DNA of 5,515 nucleotides from Gemmatimonadales bacterium. GTDB taxonomy: Bacteria > Gemmatimonadota > Gemmatimonadetes > Gemmatimonadales > GWC2-71-9. Under the pieces are notes generated by a model, which was not told the origin of the DNA, searched no databases, and saw nothing but the letters and a program-made list of their open reading frames with translations. Shown piece after piece: positions 1 through 4,740 of the stretch. A program made the position numbers and the translations under genes. Position 1 is the first letter of the stretch. Each line of letters starts with the position of its first letter. The DNA lies in the NCBI GenBank assembly GCA_030597435.1, contig JAUVRV010000224.1, positions 1 through 5,515 of the forward strand. Reading direction: 5' to 3'.

Positions 1-290
1 AGGTCGGAGTCAACTACCACCGAGTCCGGTGGCACCACTCTCACGACGCTGCCCGGCTCGGTCACTTGGGACTCGGTCACAGGATCAACCGCCAGCGGCG
101 GGGTCGTCGGCCTAGCCACCGGCCGTCCTGCGGCACCGGCTACTGCGGTGTCAACCGCTGTGACCTGAGCCGAATCGCCTGGACCAAACCCCGCGAGGGA
201 AGTCACCGACCTATCTGGCGGGAACAGAATTGAAGGCAGTACGGCAACAATCAGCATCAAGCCGATCGCCATGAGTAGACGGCGGTCCAT
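1..290 (-). CDS. yidC: Membrane protein insertase YidC, N-terminal part (runs off left edge)
   Basis: YidC inserts and folds proteins in the inner membrane, alone or with the Sec translocon. Only the first 96 codons are present, starting at ATG 290-288 and reading MDRRLLMAIGLMLIVAVLPS. Residues about 5-23 form one hydrophobic helix preceded by two arginines, matching the amino-terminal anchor of Gram-negative YidC. It is followed by a Pro/Val/Thr/Asp-rich stretch (about 24-96) like the variable linker that leads into the periplasmic domain. The conserved insertase core with its five membrane helices would lie outside the window. The call rests on the anchor, the linker and above all the position directly after yidD in the rpmH-rnpA-yidD-yidC order. 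The start lies 11 bases after the yidD stop. No strong ribosome-binding site is visible, so translation may depend on coupling to yidD. Confidence 0.88.
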   Translation of the reverse strand, partial: MDRRLLMAIGLMLIVAVLPSILFPPDRSVTSLAGFGPGDSAQVTAVDTAVAGAAGRPVARPTTPPLAVDPVTESQVTEPGSVVRVVPPDSVVVDSD

Positions 291-301
291 TCAGTTACAC
301 T

Positions 302-541
302 CTATGGAACGGGGTCAAAACCGCCATCATGAAACGGATGGCACCTGAAAATTCGCCGCAAGCCCAACCAGCTCCCCCTGAGCGCACCATAGCGCTGCAC
401 CGCCTCCATTGTGTAAGTCGAGCACGTGGGATAGTAACGGCAGGGTGACGGAAACGGAGACGTCAGAATCTGGTAGAGCCGGATCAGGGCTGTTACCATC
501 TGCCTGGGCCACTGCGTGGGTCTTAAAGTGATTGCAGCCAT
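302..541 (-). CDS. yidD: Membrane protein insertion efficiency factor YidD
   Basis: YidD is a small membrane-associated protein that assists YidC-dependent insertion. The 79-residue frame has the family core: CRYYPTCSTY at 34-43, EAVQRYGALRGSW at 46-58, RRIFRCHPFHDGGFDPVP at 62-79. The three cysteines (34, 40, 67) sit at the usual family positions, and an amphipathic leader (about 17-28, TALIRLYQILTS) precedes them. The length is normal. The ATG at 541-539 overlaps the end of rnpA by 19 bases. A second in-frame ATG at 499-497 (Met15) would remove the overlap and give a start like that of most homologues (M-x-x-x-LIRLYQ). Neither has a clearly better ribosome-binding site, so the true start is open. 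It is the third gene of the rpmH unit, directly upstream of yidC. Confidence 0.95.
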   Translation of the reverse strand: MAAITLRPTQWPRQMVTALIRLYQILTSPFPSPCRYYPTCSTYTMEAVQRYGALRGSWLGLRRIFRCHPFHDGGFDPVP

Positions 542-861
542 CTCTCTAGATCGGCGGCGAGATCGCGGAACTCGGCCTCATAGGCACTGACGCGGGGCCT
601 GAGTACGACGTCTATCGATGCCAGTTCTGGGAGGACACTACGACGTGCGATCTCCCTGAGTTTCCGGCGCAGTCGATTGCGAGCAACAGCGGTAGCACCG
701 TACTTCGGCACCACCAGCCCCAACCGCGGGTGCCCGAGGTCATTGGGTACCCAAAACACGTCGAGCCTCTTGGAACCACGGTGGCACCCACCCTTGACCA
801 CCGCTCTAATGTCCGAGGCTCTTACCAGCCGCCAGCTACGAGGGAGTCCCTCCGACGTCAA
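523..861 (-). CDS. rnpA: Ribonuclease P protein component
   Basis: RnpA is the protein subunit of RNase P. It binds the catalytic RNA and helps it recognise the 5' leader of precursor tRNAs. The 112-residue product is of normal length and basic. The signature RNR box is present at 61-70 (RNRLRRKLRE), preceded by the conserved strand RLGLVVPKYG (46-55), with a late DVVLRPR strand (84-90). The usual aromatic in the early S-D-F-R motif is replaced by isoleucine (D17-I18-R19). The start is TTG at 861-859. No ATG or GTG lies suitably upstream, and the TTG overlaps the rpmH stop in TTGA, so translation is probably coupled to L34. The rpmH-rnpA pairing is near-universal. The alternative of a start further downstream would remove the conserved LPRSWRLVRASD segment. 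Confidence 0.95.
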   Translation of the reverse strand: MTSEGLPRSWRLVRASDIRAVVKGGCHRGSKRLDVFWVPNDLGHPRLGLVVPKYGATAVARNRLRRKLREIARRSVLPELASIDVVLRPRVSAYEAEFRDLAADLERWLQSL

Positions 862-1019
862 ACGTGAGCGTGCTTTGAGGGCACGCGCACGGCCACTTGC
901 CTGCGACCCTTCCTCCGCCGCCGATTCAAAATGGCCCTTCCCCAGCGCGTTTTCATACGCGCCCTGAAGCCGTGCTTGTTCTTCCGCCGCCGGTTACGGG
1001 GCTTATATGTTGGTTTCAT
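858..1019 (-). CDS. rpmH: 50S ribosomal protein L34
   Basis: L34 is a small, very basic protein of the large ribosomal subunit that packs against 23S rRNA. I translated it by hand from ATG 1019-1017 to TGA 860-858 and obtained 53 residues. They begin MKPTYKPRNRRRKNKHGFRA and continue with RMKTRWGRAILNRRRRKGRR. This matches the family's KxTYxP start, HGFRARM block and RRRxKGR block. Most L34 proteins are about 44-50 residues. This one carries a tail (QVAVRVPSKHAHV) of which about nine residues go beyond the usual end. A good ribosome-binding site, GAGGGAG (complement of 1024-1030), lies four bases before the ATG. It is the first gene of the minus-strand unit and its stop overlaps the rnpA start by TTGA. 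Confidence 0.96.
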   Translation of the reverse strand: MKPTYKPRNRRRKNKHGFRARMKTRWGRAILNRRRRKGRRQVAVRVPSKHAHV

Positions 1020-1042
1020 CCTACTCCCTCATTCGGCCGTGA

Positions 1043-1072
1043 AAACTAGCCGGGCCCGGCGCTCGGGGTCAA
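1043..1072 (-). promoter_or_regulatory. Probable promoter of the rpmH-rnpA-yidD-yidC unit
   Basis: Reading the minus strand, TTGACC (1072-1067) is a good -35 box, followed after 18 bases by TAGTTT (1048-1043), a weak -10 box. Transcription would start near 1036, giving a short leader that includes the GAGGGAG ribosome-binding site of rpmH. The -35 half is convincing, the -10 half less so. The spacer contains the perfect palindrome at 1049-1060. The box is one arm of a GTCAA/TTGAC palindrome whose other arm serves the dnaA promoter. Confidence 0.4.
1049..1060. repeat. Perfect 12-bp GC palindrome in the divergent promoter region
   Basis: GCCGGGCCCGGC reads the same on both strands. It lies in the spacer of the proposed rpmH promoter and about 15 bases upstream of the dnaA -35 box. 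It could be an operator half-site, or simply a rigid GC segment in the promoter spacer. There is no T-tract or loop that would make it a terminator. Confidence 0.5.
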
Positions 1073-1074
1073 GG

Positions 1075-1103
1075 TTGACTTTTCCACATCGGAGAGATAC
1101 AAT
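1075..1103 (+). promoter_or_regulatory. dnaA promoter (TTGACT - 17 bp - TACAAT)
   Basis: TTGACT at 1075-1080 and TACAAT at 1098-1103 are each one base off the sigma-70 consensus and are separated by the optimal 17 bases. The start of transcription would fall near 1110, giving a leader of about 38 bases before the dnaA ATG. The spacer contains a DnaA-box-like 9-mer at 1080-1088, so bound DnaA would block RNA polymerase. This fits the well-known autorepression of dnaA in other bacteria. Confidence 0.75.
1080..1088 (+). promoter_or_regulatory. Putative DnaA box in the dnaA promoter
   Basis: TTTTCCACA fits the relaxed DnaA-box consensus TTWTNCACA completely and differs from the strong box TTATCCACA by one base. 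It begins at the last base of the -35 element and occupies the first half of the promoter spacer. It is the only such box I find between rpmH and dnaA. Its place suggests autoregulation of dnaA, and possibly the upstream half of a bipartite origin. Confidence 0.6.
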
Positions 1104-1147
1104 CGGTCGCCCTTAAGTAATACCTACCCTTATAGATAAAGCCATTA

Positions 1148-2524
1148 ATGGAGTTGTCAGTCAAAGAGACGTGGAACCGCCTGCTGGAAGAGGCCCGGCA
1201 CGTCTTACCCGACGCCACTGTCAGAACCTGGCTCGACCCGGCCGAGCCGATCGCGCTCAGTGAAGGTCGCCTGATAGTAGGCACACCCGACCAGTTCGCG
1301 GCCGAGTGGAATGAGTCCAAGCACGCCTCCGTGTTGTCACGACTGGCAAGTGACATTTTGGGAACACCGCTCGACGTGGTATTCCAAGTCCAGGAGGAGC
1401 GGACCCAGCGACCACAGATGGACTTCTTCGTATCGCCCGCACCGTCTCCGAAAGAGCCGGGGGGCAGGGGTGCGAGACCGCTCAACGAGCGCTACACGTT
1501 CCGCACGTTCGTAATCGGTAAATCCAACGAACTGGCGGCAGCGGCAGCCCACGCGGTTGCAGCCGCACCAGGACGAACCTACAACCCGCTGTTCATCTAC
1601 GGAGCGACGGGACTCGGCAAGACCCACTTGATGCAAGCAGTGGCTCACGCCGTAATCGAGCGGAATCCCGACAGCCACGTCACGTACATGGGCGCAGAGC
1701 AGTTCATCAACGACGTGATCGAGAGTATTCACGGTCGTAAGATGCCGGAGTTTCGCAGGCGCTACCGTGAGGGTGTGGACATCTTCTTGGTGGACGATGT
1801 CCATTTCCTTGAAGGTAAGGAAATGACGCAGGAGGAGTTCTTCCACACGTTCAACGCTCTACATGAAGCCGGCAAACAGATCGTCCTCACCTCCGATCGA
1901 CCGCCCAAGGAGATCCCGGGTCTGGAATCCCGCTTGATCAGCCGATTCGAGTGGGGCATGGTTGCCGACATAGGTCATCCCGATCTGGAGCACCGCATCG
2001 CCATCCTCCGTAAGAAGGCGGAGCAGGACCATCTCGAACTCACCATCCCTGACGATGTCCTGCGGTTCATTGCCGAACACGTCCGTACTTCGGTGCGGGA
2101 GCTGGAGGGATGCATCATCAAGCTGCTGCTCTTTGCGTCCCTCAAGCATCGTGAGGTATCGATCGATCTCGCCCGAGACGCCCTGGCCGACAAGATCCAA
2201 CACGCGCCAGGTGGCATTGAAGCGCCTACCGGAATGCCCTCAGTCGATCGCGTACAAGAGGTAGTTGCCCGGCGGTGGGGCGTAACACCCGAGGGACTAC
2301 GGTCGAAGGCCCGCACCAAGACCCTCACAGTGCCACGCCAGGTCGCTATGTACCTGACCCGTGATCTCTTGAGCATGCAACTGGTAGAGATTGGACAGGC
2401 GTTTGGTGGCCGAGACCACTCAACCGTGATCCACAGTCTTGATAAAGTCCAACGTCAGCTGAAGCAAGACCGGAAGTTCCGTGAGCGGGTCGAGTTCGCG
2501 AAACAGGAACTGGTGGCCCCGTAG
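1148..2524 (+). CDS. dnaA: Chromosomal replication initiator protein DnaA
   Basis: DnaA is the AAA+ ATPase that binds DnaA boxes at oriC, oligomerises when bound to ATP, opens the duplex and recruits the helicase. The 458-residue protein has all four domains. Domain I (about 1-80) includes WNRLLEEARHVLPDATVRTWLDP. Domain II is a short Pro/Gly linker (about 90-112). Domain III is the AAA+ core from about 113, and domain IV the DNA-binding part from about 365. Visible motifs are Walker A GATGLGKTH (152-160), Walker B IFLVDDVHF (212-220), sensor I TSD (248-250), the arginine-finger segment ESRLISRF (R266), sensor II VRELEG (316-321) and the signature GGRDHSTVIHS (420-430). The usual Gln in the Walker B context (VDDVQF) is His219 here. 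The ATG at 1148 begins the typical MELS start. No clear ribosome-binding site precedes it. It is driven by the promoter at 1075-1103 and followed by the probable oriC. Confidence 0.98.
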   Translation: MELSVKETWNRLLEEARHVLPDATVRTWLDPAEPIALSEGRLIVGTPDQFAAEWNESKHASVLSRLASDILGTPLDVVFQVQEERTQRPQMDFFVSPAPSPKEPGGRGARPLNERYTFRTFVIGKSNELAAAAAHAVAAAPGRTYNPLFIYGATGLGKTHLMQAVAHAVIERNPDSHVTYMGAEQFINDVIESIHGRKMPEFRRRYREGVDIFLVDDVHFLEGKEMTQEEFFHTFNALHEAGKQIVLTSDRPPKEIPGLESRLISRFEWGMVADIGHPDLEHRIAILRKKAEQDHLELTIPDDVLRFIAEHVRTSVRELEGCIIKLLLFASLKHREVSIDLARDALADKIQHAPGGIEAPTGMPSVDRVQEVVARRWGVTPEGLRSKARTKTLTVPRQVAMYLTRDLLSMQLVEIGQAFGGRDHSTVIHSLDKVQRQLKQDRKFRERVEFAKQELVAP

Positions 2525-2540
2525 TGATGTGGAGAGTGAC

Positions 2541-2596
2541 TGTGGATTCCGGTAGTGGAGGTGGATCAAGAAGCATACCTCCACACATCATCCACA
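2541..2596. repeat. Two-tier inverted repeat carrying the DnaA boxes
   Basis: Outer arms TGTGGAT (2541-2547) and ATCCACA (2590-2596) are perfect complements. Inner arms GTGGAGGT (2555-2562) and ACCTCCAC (2577-2584) are also perfect complements, around a 14-base loop. The two tiers share nearly the same centre (about 2569). The outer arms are the conserved core of DnaA boxes in opposite orientation. No T-tract follows, so a simple dnaA terminator is less likely than an origin dyad, though the transcript could fold. Confidence 0.7.
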
Positions 2597-2683
2597 ATAC
2601 CAACACCGAACCTACACTAAGCGTGCCGCGCCAAAACCCTAGGTGTGAACGCTTTACGGCGGTTGTCCAGATATCAACGATGC

Positions 2684-2730
2684 CTACTACTCCTACTAGA
2701 TTAATATATCAAGTAGTAAGTAGTACTAAT
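2684..2730. other. Candidate DNA-unwinding element with mirrored DnaA-trio-like triplets
   Basis: Left part: the strand complementary to 2684-2698 reads 3'-GAT GAT GAG GAT GAT-5', close to the DnaA-trio pattern 3'-(G/A)AT-5' described for Bacillus subtilis and proposed to be widespread. Right part: the plus strand at 2714-2729 contains TAG, TAA, TAG and TAA triplets, the same pattern on the other strand. Between them lies ATTAATATAT (2700-2709). The two runs also form an imperfect hairpin: 2685-2691 pairs with 2719-2725 and 2694-2698 with 2714-2718, leaving a two-base CC bulge. The AT-rich core in a GC-rich setting and the position after the box cluster support an opening site. A role in dnaN expression is the alternative. 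Confidence 0.55.
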
Positions 2731-2740
2731 ATCCACGCGC

Positions 2741-2746
2741 AGGGAG
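2741..2746 (+). promoter_or_regulatory. Ribosome-binding site of dnaN
   Basis: AGGGAG lies four bases before the ATG at 2751 and is the only convincing site near the start. It fixes the dnaN start and contrasts with dnaA, which lacks one. Confidence 0.75.
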
Positions 2747-2750
2747 CAAC

Positions 2751-3860
2751 ATGAAGTTCACAATTACGCGGGAAAGTCTTCAACAGGGCCTGGTGTCAGT
2801 TGCCGCTAGTGTACCAACCAAGACAACGCTTCCGGTGTTGTCGAATATCCTAGTCGAGGCGTCGGCTGACGGAGTTCGGCTTTCGGGAACCGATCTAGAT
2901 ATAGCGGTCAGCATAGTGGTGCCAGCTGAGGTGGATGAAGAAGGTGCAGCTACTCTGCCTGCAAAGAAACTGGTCGAGATCGTTCGTGAGCTGCCCAGTG
3001 CCGCTATTAGGCTGACTGCAGCCAGTGAGCAACGGGTGCAATTGGAGTGTGGTCGTTCGAAATTCAAGCTCTTGGGTATTTCCAAAGAGGAGTTCCCCAG
3101 CTTCCCGCCGGTGGACTTTGCTGACTCATGGACGGTGACTTCAAGTGATCTGCAGAAGCTCATCAATCATGTAGCGTTTGCTGCGTCGACCGAAGAGAGC
3201 CGTCCCATTCTCAATGGGGTCCTGTGGGAACTGCGTGCTGACCATATGAGGATGGTGGCTACCAATGGGCATCGGCTTGCTCGGATGGATGTGCCTATAT
3301 CGAGTGGTAGCGCATCCTCCGATCTGATCGTGCCCCCCAAGGCACTGGAGCAGGTGAGGCGTCTGTTCGGTCCTTCCGACGAGATCGAGATTGCGAGGAG
3401 CGACAATCACCTCGGCTTCAGATGTAGTTCAACCGTGGTGTTCACCCGACTGATCGAGGGACCGTACCCGAACTACGAGCAGGTGATACCAAAAGAGAAC
3501 GACAAAGAGGCGACCATAGACAAGCATGCCCTCACGTCAGCATTACGGCGTGTAGGCGTTGTAGCTAGCGACCAGACGCACAGGGTGCGCCTAGGGTTCG
3601 CGCCTGGTACACTGGCTTTCTCGGTTAGCACACCCGACTTGGGGGAGGCGCAAGACGAGATCGCGATCTCGTACGGTGGTGAGGAATTGGAGATTGGCTT
3701 CAACGCCAATTACCTGCTCGACATTCTCAAGTACATGCCGACTGACGAAGTCCGCCTGACCTTCAAGGCACCGGAAAGAGCAGCAACGATAGAGCCGGCA
3801 GAGTGGGACGACCCGGCCACTTATCTCTGTCTGGTAATGCCGCTGAGGTTAATAGACTAA
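2751..3860 (+). CDS. dnaN: DNA polymerase III subunit beta (sliding clamp)
   Basis: The beta clamp forms a ring-shaped dimer around DNA and tethers polymerase III and other replication and repair proteins. The 369 residues match the usual length and consist of three similar domains (about 1-125, 128-248, 249-369). Family landmarks are LPVLSNILVEA (28-38), GTDLDIAV (46-53), FPSFP (115-119), RPILNGVLWEL (151-161), TNGHRLA (171-177), RLIEGPYPNYEQVIP (233-247), FNANYLLDIL (317-326) and the C-terminal MPLRL (363-367). The pocket that binds clamp-binding motifs uses residues from TNGHRL, the PNY region and MPLRL, and looks intact. Leu365 replaces the second Met of the E. coli MPMRL. The start is fixed by AGGGAG four bases upstream. 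It lies downstream of the probable oriC and co-directional with dnaA. The next gene is convergent, 45 bases away, so no recF follows. Confidence 0.98.
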   Translation: MKFTITRESLQQGLVSVAASVPTKTTLPVLSNILVEASADGVRLSGTDLDIAVSIVVPAEVDEEGAATLPAKKLVEIVRELPSAAIRLTAASEQRVQLECGRSKFKLLGISKEEFPSFPPVDFADSWTVTSSDLQKLINHVAFAASTEESRPILNGVLWELRADHMRMVATNGHRLARMDVPISSGSASSDLIVPPKALEQVRRLFGPSDEIEIARSDNHLGFRCSSTVVFTRLIEGPYPNYEQVIPKENDKEATIDKHALTSALRRVGVVASDQTHRVRLGFAPGTLAFSVSTPDLGEAQDEIAISYGGEELEIGFNANYLLDILKYMPTDEVRLTFKAPERAATIEPAEWDDPATYLCLVMPLRLID

Positions 3861-3905
3861 GGGACCCGAGTCACCCTGTAGCAATGGGTTGAGGCGCCGG
3901 TGCAT

Positions 3906-4739
3906 TTACCTACGTATCGGTATCTGCCTGTTGGAGGCGACACCAGTAATACTGCCGACATCCAGACCCGATGAGGCGCCACTCGAGAAAGTGCCGCCAA
4001 ATACCAGACGGCGGTTTCCACCGATCGCCAGTCCGAGAAAGAACCGATCCATGACGAAGTCACTCCCGAGGTTGACAGCTGTGATCGCTGCAAACGGGAT
4101 GGGTTTGGGTGTGGTTATGCGAGCACCGGCCCGGTAAGACATATGGACTCCGGCACCGCTAATGCGGTTCTGGGCCAACAACTCCCCAGTGAGCTGCAGA
4201 GCGTTTTCCGGAGCCGACCACGCGAGACCAAGTACACCCGTCGCTGGCAACTTGACGCCACGCACCCACGGCTGACCGATGTTGCGGAACACCAGGCTCG
4301 AGCTGACCGATGGCAGTAAATGGTATATCACGCCAGCGCCGAAACCACGGTCGTTCACATCACTCCAGTAGAGGCCAAGGTCGATTCCGGCGGCACCTCT
4401 CCGGAAGGGTCTCGCCAGACCGATGCGGAGCTGCTGGTTGGCAGGGCCACCGGACAACCGGTCTCGTTGGTAGCCGAAAGAGACACCGCGGCTGTTGAAA
4501 CCGGCTGTCCACTGGCTTACTCGGACATTCCCGGTGTCGGGCAGGCTCAAAACGACTTCGGCCAGGATTGATGCCTCGCGCACGATGGCGAGTCCCGCAG
4601 GGTTGACCCACAACGCCCGCACATCATTTACCAGAGGTGTAAAGAGGTAGCCCTGAGACCGGGGTGGGAACGCCTGGGCGGCAGCATCAGTGACGGCCAA
4701 TGCTGCTGAAACGGCTACGAGGAGTAGGGTCTTTCGCAA
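3906..4739 (-). CDS. Putative outer-membrane beta-barrel protein (PorV/FadL-like NPAGLA motif)
   Basis: This 277-residue protein starts with a clear signal peptide: positive start RK, hydrophobic core LLLVAVSAALAV (5-16) and a small-residue cleavage region TDAAAQA (17-23). The segment RALWVNPAGLA (41-51) resembles the NPAGL motif near the start of PorV- and FadL-type barrels. The remainder is rich in Gly and aromatics with alternating polar and non-polar residues (for example 57-66, 71-90, 104-124, 132-151), as expected of membrane strands. It is therefore probably an outer-membrane barrel, but the cargo or partner is unknown. The start is TTG at 4739-4737, one base after the stop of the upstream gene. 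I chose it because it alone keeps the full signal peptide. The protein ends in IPIRR without the terminal aromatic typical of barrels. It probably shares a transcript with the gene at 4741-5515 and converges on dnaN. Confidence 0.7.
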   Translation of the reverse strand: MRKTLLLVAVSAALAVTDAAAQAFPPRSQGYLFTPLVNDVRALWVNPAGLAIVREASILAEVVLSLPDTGNVRVSQWTAGFNSRGVSFGYQRDRLSGGPANQQLRIGLARPFRRGAAGIDLGLYWSDVNDRGFGAGVIYHLLPSVSSSLVFRNIGQPWVRGVKLPATGVLGLAWSAPENALQLTGELLAQNRISGAGVHMSYRAGARITTPKPIPFAAITAVNLGSDFVMDRFFLGLAIGGNRRLVFGGTFSSGASSGLDVGSITGVASNRQIPIRR

Positions 4740-4740
4740 G

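Larger units (their letters stand above)
2525..2750. other. Probable chromosomal origin of replication (oriC) between dnaA and dnaN
   Basis: This 226-bp non-coding region lies where many bacteria carry oriC. Near dnaA it holds several degenerate DnaA boxes: on the minus strand CTCTCCACA (2536-2528), GAATCCACA (2549-2541) and TGATCCACC (2568-2560); on the plus strand ACCTCCACA (2577-2585) and TCATCCACA (2588-2596). The last is the best, one base from TTATCCACA. Near dnaN it holds an AT-rich segment (about 2694-2732, roughly four-fifths A+T) with TAC/TAG triplet runs. Boxes followed by an AT-rich opening site are the standard plan of oriC. Apart from TCATCCACA the boxes carry two or three mismatches each, which tempers the call. 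The region probably also contains the dnaN promoter, which I could not pin down. Confidence 0.68.

Noticed and set aside
1049..1060. GC palindrome as a terminator for the divergent genes
   Set aside because: It has no loop and no T-tract, and it sits upstream of both genes.
1337..1846. 169-codon open frame on the minus strand
   Set aside because: It is antisense within dnaA, whose protein is unmistakable. The frame has no family resemblance and is explained by GC-rich codon structure.
2555..2584. GTGGAGGT/ACCTCCAC hairpin as an intrinsic terminator of dnaA
   Set aside because: The stem is good, but the loop is 14 bases and no run of T follows. The overlap with DnaA-box cores favours an origin dyad.
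2663..2671. TTGTCCAGA as a DnaA box next to the triplet run
   Set aside because: It has two mismatches, one of them in the conserved CACA end. Its position left of the triplets is attractive but the match is too weak to annotate.
2524..2754. 76-codon plus-strand open frame between dnaA and dnaN
   Set aside because: It coincides with the origin-like repeats, has a low-complexity sequence, lacks a ribosome-binding site and shows no family resemblance. The region is better explained as non-coding.
3861..3905. Possible bidirectional terminator between dnaN and the barrel gene
   Set aside because: The best stems are only four pairs (ACCC with GGGT, for example 3873-3876 with 3886-3889), and there is no T-tract on either strand.
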